Assembly (NCBI GenBank): GCA_007644065.1 | Contig: VJWN01000022.1 | Location: forward strand, 62,001-126,000 | From: Margaritispora aquatica | Taxonomy: Eukaryota > Ascomycota > Leotiomycetes > Helotiales > Discinellaceae | Length of the DNA: 64,000 bases | Direction: 5' to 3' | Shown here: piece by piece, positions 22,898-38,150 of the stretch | How the letters are laid out: each line of letters opens with the position of its first letter | How positions within the stretch are numbered: position 1 is the stretch's first letter | Position numbers and translations under genes: made by a program | The notes under the pieces: model-generated | The model's input: the letters and a program-made list of their open reading frames with translations, nothing else | Database searches by the model: none | Told to the model about the DNA's origin: nothing

Positions 22898-25343
22898 TTA
22901 AATCAGCATAGGGACATCCTCCTCAGACGCCTTTTCCAAAGTACCATTCCAAGCCTTTGAATCTCGAGGCCACATCCGCTTGTACAGACTAACACCAACA
23001 GAGTCCTGAGGATTGATCTTGCCGTCAAAGGTAGCCTTGAAGTATCCATGCGTACCCAAACTCTCTTTGATGAAACCACTCCTGCCTCTCTTCGTCCACA
23101 GTTGTAGAGCCTTGAACCATTCCACGTCTTCCCGATTGAAGAACATGTATCTAATTGTCACGAGCTTCTTGTGGATCTTGTATGGATGTCCGGTAAGAAT
23201 GATACGCTTGGCAATGACACGAGATGAAGATGGAGCCATTGAGGTTCCAGTTCCGATCAATGTCATTGGCAAAGATTCGTCTTCATTGCGTCTGAAGAAC
23301 AATGCTGGTACCGAACCCCAGGTCATAGGTGCAACGAAAGTAGCTATTGAGGATTGACCAGGATGGCAAAATCGATCGAACTTATGAACATCATTCGAGG
23401 TGTTGCCGCCCTGGGAGAACAACGGATTAATTACGAACCGACGAGGCCCGCACTGCATGATCATTTCTGTTTTTGACTTGATAGGCTCGGTATAATCTGA
23501 GCTGAGGGTGAAGTTGAAATTCATCACGGTGCGCTTATGCTCATGTCGCAGGAGCGAGAACAGAGTAAGTGGTTGTGAAGGATCGTACTTCAACGACGAA
23601 GGCACATTGCGTAGATGAATGGCAACTCGTGTGCCAACAGGTACACCACCAATCAAAGTTTCCCTAGTAACCTGTGCCCTCGATGACTTGTAGTCGGGGA
23701 CTTGAAGCATCCGCCTCCAGCCCTCTGGTTCGTGCGCTCGATCTTCATCCTCCTCCCAATGACTCGCCCGCAGACTCTTCAATCCACGATATCTCTCCAA
23801 GCGCTCTCGTGCTAGCACCTCGGGATGCAACTCAATTTCGTCAGGAAACTCGCGATCTTCCTCTGCTTCATCACCCTTTCGCGCTCGGAAGGCAGCCAAT
23901 TGATCTGCTTCATCATCTGGTGTTGGGTCCATAAACATTTCTGACTGTGGGTACTCCGATGGTGCCGCCTCTGTTGGCTCGCGGGGTGCAAATCCTTCTA
24001 CACCGTCTTGAGGTAGTGCCTCAGCATACATGGAAACATTCCCCTGCTCATCCACATCTTCATATTCTGAATCAGAATCAGACCCGTTGTCTCCAAGATA
24101 CCAGGCTGCTTGGTAAGCGGAGGTTCCCTTTGGTAATCGTTTTGGTACCAAAGAAACATGGGTTTCATCATCTGAATAGTAGTGATGATCGTCTAAAAGA
24201 ACACCTCTCTTGTCGGTTGTGGCTACTGACATTCCAGTATCAAAATCGTCCTCCATCATGATCTCTTCCGGAGCCAATTCAGCAAGGTCATCTTGATCTT
24301 CGGTTGGTGTAGCGAGTATGTCCTCGCTTGCATCTTGGTCAAGCGTCATCTCATCGGCTCTTCTCTTCCTCGAAGCCAAAGGTGATGCTGTAATTTTCTC
24401 GATTTGAAAGTCACCCCAATCACCAACTTGTACCAATCTGTCGGCTTTCAATCCTCTGCCTCGGACAACACCAGTTACAATCATATTTCCTCCTTCCTCG
24501 CCAGGCGCTTGTACCTCCTCAATAAGCATCCAGCTTCTTTCTTCTCGCCACCTCACACCCTTTGGAGTTGTCGTACATAGCGATCGCATCAAGTTGGCAC
24601 ATTCTTGTCGGGAATCCAGACTGTGGATTTTATCCTGATCCGGATGGAAATGATTAACATATGATTTCAAAGATGCAAGAACCTGTGGTCTGCGCTTGGC
24701 AGGTTCGACCTTGTCTAGTCCTTGAACTACAGTCAGAAGAGTAGAGAGTCCTTGACTTTCAACACTTCGGATGATGATTTCGCCCAGCGGATCGACTTCT
24801 TGGTCTGGAGAGAGGATGAAGATGACAAAATCGGCTACTCTTCCAGCATTCAGGCAAGCCATCAGATCTCTTTTGACCGCAATGTACTGGACCTTTTGCT
24901 TGAAACGATCAATCTCGGATCGAATTTGTCCTTCCTCAGGAACTTCGACTTCCAGGTCCAGGCTGCCATTCAAGAGTCGTATTGCTGCCGCAGAGTCCCC
25001 ATCTTCGCACAACGGTATGACTGCAACGATTCTCGGTGCTCCATCTCGACCTGCAAATACGTTCGTCTCGCGCAAATGCTCTCGGTGCTTGTTCTGCTGT
25101 TTCTGGCGCGCTTGGTTCCGTCGATCGAATTTGGACATAAGTTGCTGGTGAGGCGTTTTCCTGTGACTTAGATCTGCTATCTTGCCTGTTTTACCTTTAG
25201 TACTTTGCTACTCGAGTTATGTCAAAATTATTCTCACCTTTGGAAATTTCTTTCAATGCGCCCTTCGTTGCCTTCTTGGACTTGAACAATTTTTGGGTGG
25301 CTTTTGTCGTACTCCTATGGGAGTGCTGCACAGTAGAAGGCAT
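22898..25343 (-). CDS. TSR1: Ribosome biogenesis protein Tsr1 (BMS1/TSR1 family)
   Basis: Two exons, 25343-25238 and 25185-22898, give about 797 aa. The 52-nt GT-AG intron joins KATKGALKEISKG to KIADLSHRKTPHQQLMSKFDRRNQ, the characteristic Tsr1 N-terminus. Domains in order: basic N-terminus; GTPase-like domain without nucleotide-binding motifs (RIVAVIPLCEDGD onward); AARP2CN region near residues 250-330; a long acidic segment around 330-520; and the C-terminal RIBIOP_C domain with RVAIHLRNVP, APMTWGSVPALFF and ILTGHPYKIHKKLVTIRYMF. Tsr1 binds pre-40S particles late in 20S rRNA maturation and blocks premature subunit joining. It shares a short promoter with UTP7. Confidence 0.96.
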
Positions 25344-25598
25344 GTTGCCGTTTCCTCCCGCCTTGAATCTGAAAGGTATCGAAGCCAGGATGTTATAATT
25401 GTCCTATGTCGTAGGATTTTTCACGTCGACAACAGATTGTGGAGGGGAAACCTTTTTCGTGCGCTTATCGTTATCGCTTATCGTAATGTCTTGGCACTGG
25501 AAAAGTCCAATTGCCAAAAATTTATGCCCAGCCCTGTCACATCGAAACCATCAACCGTTTCTTGTTCAATCATACTTCACAGCAATCCAAACGCTGCA
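25344..25598. promoter_or_regulatory. Bidirectional TSR1-UTP7 promoter
   Basis: Only 255 bp separate the two divergent start codons. The interval contains TATCGTTATCGCTTATCG, a run of related CTTATCG/TATCG words that could be a factor-binding array. I found no clear PAC element (GATGAG). Regulatory activity is inferred from layout and shared pathway. Confidence 0.55.
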
Positions 25599-27376
25599 AT
25601 GGAGCTCGACCTTGCAGACGCACCTACCGATGTGAGGGAACATTTCAATGGCGCGATACCAATCAAGCGCCCTAGACTCGACCTGGCTGTCACAGATGCG
25701 GAGGGAGCTGCGATTCGAAGACGAAAAGAAGCAGAGAAGGCATATGGTAGAGGGCGCAAAATACCTTGTGAGTATTCTTTTACCAATCTGTACCGTCTAC
25801 TACGTTAACAGATGCTAATTGAACGCTAGTGAGGAATATCAAGGATAAGAAACTGCGTGGGAATTTGAAATCTTTGGAAGAGAAATACAAAACTGCGGCT
25901 CTCCGAGCAAAAGATGCTGAGATTCTTCACGAGAACACTGGTGGATTCCTCGAGCTTGAAAATGACCTCGAACGGACTTACAGAGTCAGACAACAAGATA
26001 TTCTGGCAGATGTTCCGATAGAGACGGCAAAGAAAGGATTCGAGTTGAAGTTAGATTCTTTGGGCCCATACGTTTGTGACTACAGCAGGAATGGAAGAGA
26101 ACTGTTACTGGCAGGTCGGAAAGGTCATATTGCGACAATGGACTGGCGGGATGGGAAATTGGGCTGTGAATTGCAATTAGGCGAGACTGTGAGAGATGCG
26201 AAATGGCTATACAATAAGCAGATGTTTGCTGTGGCACAGAAAAAATATGTCTACATTTACGACCAGGCGGGTGTGGAGATACATTGTTTGAAAAAACACA
26301 TCGAGGTCACAAACATGGAATTCCTGCCATATCATTATCTATTAGCCACAGTGGTAAGTTATACCAGGTTTAACAATTAGACCTATCCTAATTTGAGACA
26401 GGGAAACGCAGGATACCTGAAGTACCAGGATATCTCGACAGGTCAAATGGTCATTGAAATACCCACCAAACTTGGATCGCCCACGGCTCTTACACTCAAC
26501 TCGCATAATGCCGTCCTCCACATGGGACACCAAAACGGAACCGTTACTCTGTGGTCTCCTAACTCCACAACACCACTAGTCAAACTGCTCGCACATCGAG
26601 GTCCTGTACGGGCCCTGAGCGTAGACAGGGAAGGAAGATACATGGTATCCACAGGCCAAGATCTCAAAATGTCTGTATGGGACATTCGAATGTTCAAGGA
26701 AGTCAACAGCTACTTCACACGAACGCCGGCATCCTCAGTTGCTATTTCGGATCGAGGGTTAACAGCAGTAGGATGGGGGACACAAACTTCGATATGGAAA
26801 GGCCTTTTCACGAAACACGCACTTGACCAGGAGAAGATCCAAAGTCCGTACATGGCATGGGGTGGAGAAGGCAAGCGGATAGAGCGAGTCAAATGGTGTC
26901 CATTTGAAGATATTCTGGGAGTCTCTCACAACCAGGGCTTTTCGTCGATTATCGTACCTGGTGCTGGAGAGCCTAACTTCGATGCGGCAGAAATCAATCC
27001 ATACGAGAATACGAAACAACGACAAGAGAAGGAAGTTGATTCCTTGCTTAAGAAGCTGCAACCAGAGATGATCTCACTGAATCCTGATTACATTGGAAAC
27101 TTGGATCTTATGTCATCTGAGCAGCGTAAGGCGGAGAAGGATCTCGACAAGAAGCCTGTGGATATCATTGCGGATGTGAAGAATCGTGGCAGGGGCAAAA
27201 ACAGTTCATTGAGGAAACACTTGCGGAAGAAGGGAACAAAGAATATCATCGATGAGAGGCGATTGAAGATTGAGGAGCTGAAGAAGAGCCAGAACGAAAA
27301 ACATCAGAAGCGGCTAAAGGCAACAGAGGAGGAATTGGGCCCTGCTCTGGGTCGTTTTGCTCGGAAAGGACCTTGA
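25599..27376 (+). CDS. UTP7: U3 snoRNP-associated WD40 protein Utp7
   Basis: Three exons, 25599-25767, 25830-26353 and 26402-27376, give 555 aa, nearly the length of yeast Utp7. Introns of 62 and 48 nt have GT-AG ends and matching phases. The N-terminus is charged (KRPRLDLAVTDAEGAAIRRR). A central WD40-type propeller includes VCDYSRNGRELLLAGRKGHI, FAVAQKKYVYIYDQ, HMGHQNGTVTLWSPNS and YMVSTGQDLKMSVWDIR. A conserved tail follows: NPYENTKQRQEKEVDSLL, IGNLDLMSSEQ, then the lysine-rich HLRKKGTKNIIDERRLK. Utp7 is part of the 90S small-subunit processome needed for 18S rRNA processing in the nucleolus. It lies head-to-head with TSR1, another small-subunit factor. Confidence 0.96.
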
Positions 27377-31268
<3,892 letters not shown>

Positions 31269-33241
31269 ACGGTGAATTGGTGTGGGCGATGATGTGGATG
31301 CATGATTAGTTTAGGGGATTGATTGATGTTCTTCTCTCGCTTTTGGAAGCTTTAGCTTTAGCTTTAGTAGTAGACTATAAGGTTGCTTGAGAAGGATGAA
31401 TGTCAATAAACTGTAACGCACTTGAAAGTCTCATATATGTTCTTGCTTGTATTTTGGTGTTATTTCATATATATTTTCTCCTCCTGTGCGTGAAACTCTC
31501 TCGGAATACTTTTACTTAAATACGCTATTTCACTTCCTTTTATTCAGCCACTATGCTATTACAGCAACTGAATCTAGTGCTTTTTGATTTGGTAAGTTGA
31601 GATCTAGGGAGCTTGATTTGGTGGGGGAATTAAGGCTGACTGAGATTTGAGATAGATTGAGAATAAGCGAGATCCACTTCATTACTTCATCACCTCAATA
31701 CTTCAACACTGACAGAGGTCAAGACATAGGAATGCATTATGATCTCGATATTTGAATAGGGGATGCGATAAGGTGGTATGGGATGGGAATATATTTAATC
31801 TGTCAAGCTCATGGGCTATTTAGTAGGGCTTTATGGCTTGAGGTAAGTAGGTAAGTAGCAAGTATACATCCACCTTCGAAATTATAGCAAGCCAACTCAG
31901 CATACATATCAGAGTCACGAGTTAAGATACATTATAGACGCTATATATGCCACTTGTATTCTTCGTTATCGTCGCAGATAGCTACTTAGTCAGGAGATAT
32001 GGTTACAGTAGCGGATTCTGGAAATACTGCCACAATGATTCCAACGAGCCTTCTGAACGATTGCGGCTGCACCCACAGCGGTCGAGGCAGTCCTGGGTCT
32101 TGGTTCGTGGGTCTTGGAACGTTGGGGAGATATCAAGAGCTATGGGGGGCATATGTCTGTAAGGCATGGGCATTGGAATCGAGATTGAGCCTACTACGGG
32201 ATGTCAGTCCTGTGGGAATAGAGGGTTTTGATGCTACTGCTGGCGTTGCTAGCGAGAGAGGGGACAGCAAGGGTATAGATAGGCACTGCTGGTAGGCAGA
32301 GTGATAACTGCGAGAAGTGGGAGTTGAAGGTGCATTTTTGGGTGGGGCACTAGGTGGGGATTCTGAGTGGGGATGTTCCGTGGGGATGTTGGTTGTCTTG
32401 GCTGGATGGAAATCGAGGAGTGGAGGAGGTGAGCTGCGGAGCCTTCTGGGGTGGTATGGATGTTAATCGAAAGAGAAAACCTGCATGGTATGATTGGCTG
32501 GTTCTGAAGTGTTTGGGTGTATGCGTCATTGGTTTGACCGGGTCGTTGTGTTTGTACTATTCCATTGGTGCTACAGGTGCCATAGTACAAGTACGCCCTC
32601 GCAGTCAGGCATTTCAAACGAAATAGGCGTCGATCTCTAATCTGGCCTAGGCATCGCTGGTGCCGAAAATTGCGATGTGATCATATGCTAAGATATCTAA
32701 CAAAAACACGACGTCTGCCAGGATGTTGACCTGAGCCCATCAAAAATCAAATCAAATCAAATTCCATTAGAATAACTAGCATTTTGACTTGAGGAGAGTT
32801 AAGTTGTCGCCAAACATCAACCATTGTCAGCCTCGGCAGATCAGACGCAGGGGCCCATCGAGAGCTTAGCGAGGTCAAATCGAAGGCATGTATCACTAAT
32901 CTGACTGATTCTTGTTTCCTAGAATATGCTTAGTCTTTAACATAGATTGATTTTGAGCAACGGCCATAGCGCAGGTAACTCGCCCGAGAGAGTGATTGGC
33001 TTTATCTTTCAGGGCTGAAGCTACGATATCCATACAGAGATGGATGCATAATATAGCCTTGCTCAATTCTGCAAAAAGCCCAGAATGTGGATATCTCCAA
33101 TAATCGGACTCTCTGACTTACTGTTCAATACTCACAGTTAGCTTGTATGCACGCAGTTGAGTGCAACCTCAGTGGAGCTACATGAATATACATGACATCG
33201 CGCACAGTCTTACCTAACTTCAAGGCGCTCGATTGTAGTCT

Positions 33242-33278
33242 CTTCACGGAAGAATTCACGGAAGAATTCACGGAAGAA
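33242..33278. repeat. Three 12-bp tandem copies
   Basis: TTCACGGAAGAA repeated three times in a row. Noncoding. Confidence 0.9.
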
Positions 33279-33956
33279 TATTTTATTACAACATAAAGTC
33301 CCATAACCCATTCATTTGCAACCAATCCAACATTAGCCGACAAGCCAAAGGCTTTTTCTTGCCAAGACTAGTGTGGAGACAGGCGATGCGCCCCAAATTC
33401 TCAGATCAATATTCATTGTTGGGCAGCATCGAGAGACTTTCACCCTCGTAGTGCGGGAGAGGTTGTGTCTCGCTGAACGGATTATCCAGCGATGCTTGGC
33501 GGTATAATCACAAAGGAATATGTTTTCTTTTGCACCCTGGATTAGACACTCAGTAGCATAGATACATTCTCAAGAATTTGTAGTCTATCTACAGGGCCAT
33601 CTAGCGACGCTATGTGGCCAGTTGAAGACTTCAAACTCTCTTGCAGCAGTTCCCCAACCGTAGAGGACATGTGAACGGAATGAGTATCATCAACAAAGAA
33701 ATGATCACTCTGGATTTGTCTGATTGAACACAAGAATTTGGAATGGTCACTTGGACAGTTTGAGAATGTATAGATTGGTAAGAGAAAAAGGATTGGTGTT
33801 TCTCGATCAATCTCATCAACAGTAAGGAAGTGCAAGGCTCATTTAAGCGAGAAAGTCTCTGGCTCCTGCACAAAGCCAATACCCCAGAAACTCTACCACA
33901 ATACTAGTAAGACATTAACAATTTCTTTCATAGCTTGGATCCATAGAAATCGGTAA

Positions 33957-33992
33957 GGAAGGAAGGAAGGAAGGAAGGAAGGAAGGAAGGAA
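33957..33992. repeat. (GGAA)9 microsatellite
   Basis: Nine perfect copies of GGAA, about 170 bp upstream of the first 2EXR gene. Read on the minus strand it yields a false Phe/Leu/Pro/Ser-rich frame. Confidence 0.95.
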
Positions 33993-34157
33993 GAAAGAAC
34001 GACAAAGAGAGTTCTGAGTAAATGATTGGAAGTAATTAACGAAAGGAAACAAATTTGCGAATTTGGTGCATCTTGCTGCATTATGAAAGGAGGTCTAATT
34101 ATCTAACATATTGTTCACAACACTGATTCATCTCTTTAGAGTGACAGGTGGGCATAA

Positions 34158-34841
34158 ATGCTTTTCAATTCTCAGCCTAAGCCAATTGTGCCAGTTGCTT
34201 TGCATCTTCCTGCTGACGTGTGGCTGCGAATCTGGAAGTTCGCTCGTGCTCGCCGCATAGTGCCTGTCGTAATCAAAAGCAATCGTAAATGGTCTCGATT
34301 GCATGAAATGACACGCATTCCGGGACATGCGTTCATGACTTCTGCGGCAAGGACAGAGACTATGAGGACGCATTCGGTGTTCTATGCAGACTGGCTGAGA
34401 AGTCCTATCTTGTTCAACTTCGATACTGATATCCTCTTCTTCGGGCAACAAGCTCAAGACTATCTCGCAAGACGCTACATCGAGCGAATTATCCACGATG
34501 AATCGAGGATCCGCTGGATCGCTGTTTCCGTCCCACCCTCGGCGGAAAATCACTCAATCTTCCCAGAACCTCACAAAGGAATTTGGCAATTCATGCTAAG
34601 TGGCGCAATATTATTTTCTTTCCTCAGAGACTTGGAGAAAGTATTTTTGGTGGGTATGTGCCCGGACAGCGAACCAGGAAGGAAGCCAAAAACTCTGGCT
34701 GAACGCACGCTTGAGCAAAATATGAGAAGGGAGTCGCAGGGGAGCAGCGCGAGAGACCTAAGCAAGCGAGTATTTAATATGCCGGAGATTGTGGTGGTGG
34801 AATGGGAAGAAAATATACTTGCTGTTCTAAATCAGGACTGA
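34158..34841 (+). CDS. 2EXR-domain protein, tandem copy A
   Basis: Single exon, 227 aa. The N-terminal motif LPADVWLRIWKFARARRIVPV is split here as LPADVWLRIW and ARARRIVPV; it matches the 2EXR signature (LPxEIRxxIW then PRxV), a fungal F-box-like domain. Downstream it shares an ordered set of blocks with copies B and C: IPGHAFMT, TETMRTHSVFYADWL, ILFNFDTDILFF, LEKVFLVG and NMPEIVVVE. Biochemical function of the family is unknown; a substrate-adaptor role is only suggested by F-box likeness. No signal peptide. First of three same-strand paralogues spaced about 0.5 kb apart, which points to tandem duplication. Confidence 0.8.
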   Translation: MLFNSQPKPIVPVALHLPADVWLRIWKFARARRIVPVVIKSNRKWSRLHEMTRIPGHAFMTSAARTETMRTHSVFYADWLRSPILFNFDTDILFFGQQAQDYLARRYIERIIHDESRIRWIAVSVPPSAENHSIFPEPHKGIWQFMLSGAILFSFLRDLEKVFLVGMCPDSEPGRKPKTLAERTLEQNMRRESQGSSARDLSKRVFNMPEIVVVEWEENILAVLNQD

Positions 34842-35336
34842 GAATGGTGGACCACACTGTAAGGTAGAAATAGGGAGGGACTTAAGATGTTAATGACTAG
34901 GCATGTGGAATGATTTGCTTTAAGGGGAATGTATGAGACAGCGAAGTTTAATGTAATGTCAGCAGACTTGGGAATTGGTGGACAAGTAAGAGCCATCGTG
35001 GACGAAAGCTTTTGCCAAGACCCGCCAGACTTTAGCGAGCCGGCTTTATTTGGAGTCGATGGATGATATCTCATGAATGGCACTTCTAAGTTGACAGTGA
35101 ATTTGGACTTCAATGTGAAAGATGAAAACTTTAAAATATTCTATTTAAACCTGTATTCGATAATAAACTTCTAAAAGCAATTAATTGATGTGTTTTTCAT
35201 GGTCAGATTTGTCAACTCACCTTGGGCTTTGGAATTTCGCGAGTACAGAGCTTAATTTTGCAAACAAACACAACAAACGCGACCACAGACTTTACAACTC
35301 AAAATCGTCCCCATCACCAAAACACACCAAATATCA
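34842..35336. other. Spacer between 2EXR copies A and B
   Basis: About 495 bp with no gene seen. It should hold the 3' flank of copy A and the promoter of copy B. Confidence 0.55.
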
Positions 35337-36234
35337 ATGTCGGACTCCGCAGACACCGCAACAGGGACAGACACAGAAACTCTTCTGGCCATGGCTTCCA
35401 ACACGCCAACTGTCACTGTGCCTTCGCAAGCCAACCTCTCAGTAAGCAAACCATCCTATCCTTTCGCGCGCTTCTCCCACTAACAATCTCTAGCAAGTTG
35501 CCAACCCTGCGCCAACCACGTCGCCATTCAAAAAGACACTGAGCACTGAGATCTGGCTCCGCATCTGGTCCTACGTTCGTACGCCACGAGTTTTGACAAT
35601 CACCTACTCGGACAAAAAGTACCTCTATCTACACCCAAGCATCGAGCGTATCCCAGGAGGCACAGTCATGACCGCCCGCGCGGAGATCGAAACAATGAAA
35701 ACCCATTCTGTGACCTTCGGCGACTGGCTGTGGAGATCTGTGCTCTTTAACCCCGATACAGACGTTATCATGCTTGACAGGATCAGTTTCGAAGCAGTAG
35801 GCCAGAGACACGGTATCCCACACCCCTCACAATCACCAGTGAGCCCTCAAGTTCGTTTTGCAGCTATTCATCTGGACTCATTGCCGGGAGCTACTACATG
35901 GAGCGGTGATTTCAAATCCTGGGTAGAGCGAGGTAGTTTCATTTCATGGGTACTCAGCTTCATCAGATTCTTTGTTCCCAAGGTTGAGAAGCTTTTCCTC
36001 GTGCGTCGCAATGACTCTGGAGACAAGGAGAAATTGAAGTCGGAGGTTGAATACCAGCTCAGGACGGCGCATAGATTGTTCGATGCCGCCAGGAAGAACG
36101 CCCGGTTGCGCACACAGTTCCATGGATATGCCGCTGTCATGACTTCAGTACTTAGGGAATCGCCCTGGAATATGCCGGAGACTGTGGTGGTAGACAAGGA
36201 GAGCGACATACTTACTTTGTTGGAGAGCGTCTGA
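35337..36234 (+). CDS. 2EXR-domain protein, tandem copy B
   Basis: Two exons, 35337-35441 and 35494-36234, give 281 aa. The 52-nt intron (GTAAGC to CTCTAG) joins a Ser/Thr-rich leader ending SQANLS to QVANPAPTTSPF. The 2EXR signature is LSTEIWLRIWSYVRTPRVLTI. The same blocks as copy A follow: IPGGTVMT, IETMKTHSVTFGDWL, VLFNPDTDVIML, VEKLFLVRR and NMPETVVVDKESDILTLL. Copy A is intronless, so the copies differ in gene structure. Probably an intracellular protein of unknown role. Confidence 0.82.
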
Positions 36235-36781
36235 GGATGGCTCGCGCAAATATTGGAGGTCGAAACCCGCACACGGAGCCAATTTGGGAAGGAATCTAGA
36301 GAGCTGGAATAGCACTCTAATGAAAACGAATTTACCCAATAGTGATTCGAGCATTACAATGAAGCACAACAGTCGATGTGAAGTTTGTAGGAAGTCTAAT
36401 TGAAAGCAACCCTTGTGCTTTGTCAAGTCCCGCATGATCTGAGCGAGACGACTGCTTTTAGGAGTCAATAAATAATACCTAATATACTGTTCCATCATGT
36501 CGAATTACCTCTTGAACTTTGAATTTGCAGTCACAAATAGCATGCAGATTTATAATTATGTTTTGAACTTGACTTTGTGTCGTTTGTAGCCTAGACACGA
36601 TTGGATGATGGACTCGAAATTCAGTATAAAGTTGATTAATTCGCTTTTGATATCTGGAATTTCTATGTAAAGAAAAGCCAGCTTTAAAAATACATACCAC
36701 GAAACATCATTTCAATGTTCAGACCCCAATGCCACAGTACAACTATCGGAAAACTTCGACCTATTCTCAGACCTCACAACG
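36235..36781. other. Spacer between 2EXR copies B and C
   Basis: About 550 bp with no gene seen. Confidence 0.55.
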
Positions 36782-37633
36782 ATGAAAATATCTGCGACTC
36801 ATCCAACCATGACTTCCAGTTTATCGATTGTCGAAGTGCCAAGTCGCAAAACGTTTCGAGCAATAAATACGCCTCTCATATCAAATACCGTAGCTCACGC
36901 CCTCCAAAACAACCCTGATTCTACCGCAAACGCGAAGCTATTCACCAAAACCCTCTCTACAGAGACCTGGCTCCAAATCTGGGCCTACGTCCGCGCCCCA
37001 CGAATCTTACATATCACTTACATAGCTCAAGATGTCTTTCACTTGCACCCAGGCACAATTCGCATTCCTGGAGGCGCATTCATGACCGTCGCTGCCCAAA
37101 CAGAGACAAGCGAGACACATACGATCACATTCGGCGATTGGCTCTCCAAACCCGTCCTCTTTAATCGCAACACCGACCTCTTCATATTCGATTCACTGGC
37201 TTTCACAGAGATCCGCGGCCTCTCTCGACGACAAGGTGAGCTGTCGCCAGCCCGTATGTCTGTGAACAAGATCCGCTTCGCTGTCGTGGATCTGGGGGCT
37301 TCCGGGGACGAGGTGAGTCTTGGTGATATCGGCAAAGTCAAGTGCGCTGTGTACACCGTTGTGCGACTCATGTTCAATCTTGAGAGATTGTTCATCGTGG
37401 GTGTTGGGAACACGGGCGTATCGTAGACGGACTTTTCGTTCTTCGTTAGAGATTTCTTGGCCATAGTTCATGCTTCTTCTCAGCGGGCATTGGCGCGCCA
37501 GGGTACCAATGTGTGTATGCGTGTCTTCGCGTCCACGCTTGGTTGGCGTTTCCCGGAGCTGGCTTTTGCGGAGAGTCGAGGGGAGATACCTGTCTTGATG
37601 GCGAAATTGGATTTGGAGGAGATGAAGCAGTAA
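36782..37633 (+). CDS. 2EXR-domain protein, tandem copy C
   Basis: Two exons, 36782-37417 and 37484-37633, give 261 aa. Read through, the frame stops at 37426 and the protein would lack the family C-terminus. A 66-nt GT-AG intron (GTATCG to TTCTCAG) removes that stop and restores RALARQGTNVCMRVF and a tail with FPELAFAESRGEIPVLMAKL. That tail sits where copies A and B have their MPExVVV block but is clearly diverged. Upstream blocks are strong: LSTETWLQIWAYVRAPRILHI, IPGGAFMT, THTITFGDWL and VLFNRNTDLFIF. The donor GTATCG is weak, so a truncated protein is an alternative. Confidence 0.72.
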
Positions 37634-38150
37634 GTGACAAGGCAGGCGTAGGGTTTGAAGGACTGGAAATGAGCGTTTTCTTGCTGAGTATGCATGAAGT
37701 TGCAGGAATTGGTGCTTGTGGTTGAACGCATGTCTTGGTGATGAAAGGGCTAGGTCAATGCATCGGCACCGCATGTCAGAACATCCTTAATTATCGCACC
37801 TTGAGTCCCTAAGTTAGGTCATTTTTGAAAGACATTGTTGAAGCTCATTGCTGAAGGAAATGCCTTTGATCATGAGACTATGAGGTGAATCAGTATTTTG
37901 TGTGGTTTTGCCATCATGAACTTCGGCGCTTCATTCTACAAATCCACATTTTCAAGTTCATATGATTTAAGCGAGAGAAGATGGCGAAGAGGCAAACGTA
38001 ATGCCACATTATGAAGGAAAAAGTGAGTTGCAACGACATCTTGAAGATTGGCAATATTTTCTCAAGACCGATTGAGCATTGTATTCAAACTATAAAGAGC
38101 CGTTGACAAGCTTGCAGAAAGTCCATTGAGAGTTCAGCTCCTCAAACATT
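37634..38150. other. Convergent intergenic spacer
   Basis: Lies between the 3' ends of 2EXR copy C and the DHA1 transporter. No gene seen. Confidence 0.55.

Larger units (their letters stand above)
31269..34157. other. Gene-poor region before the 2EXR cluster
   Basis: About 2.9 kb. Overlapping frames around 31950-32630 on both strands lack a consistent model. A minus-strand 97-codon frame at 33542-33835 reads protein-like but has no recognised motif. Two simple repeats are listed separately. Confidence 0.5.

Noticed and set aside
32040..32340. Possible small secreted Cys-rich protein on the minus strand (MHLQLPLLAVITLPTSSA, then CLDRCGCSRN)
   Set aside because: A signal-like start and a Cys-rich end exist in different frames, but no acceptable donor site joins them before a stop.
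33542..33879. Overlapping 97- and 82-codon minus-strand frames
   Set aside because: Protein-like composition in one frame but no motif, no start context and no splice-supported extension.
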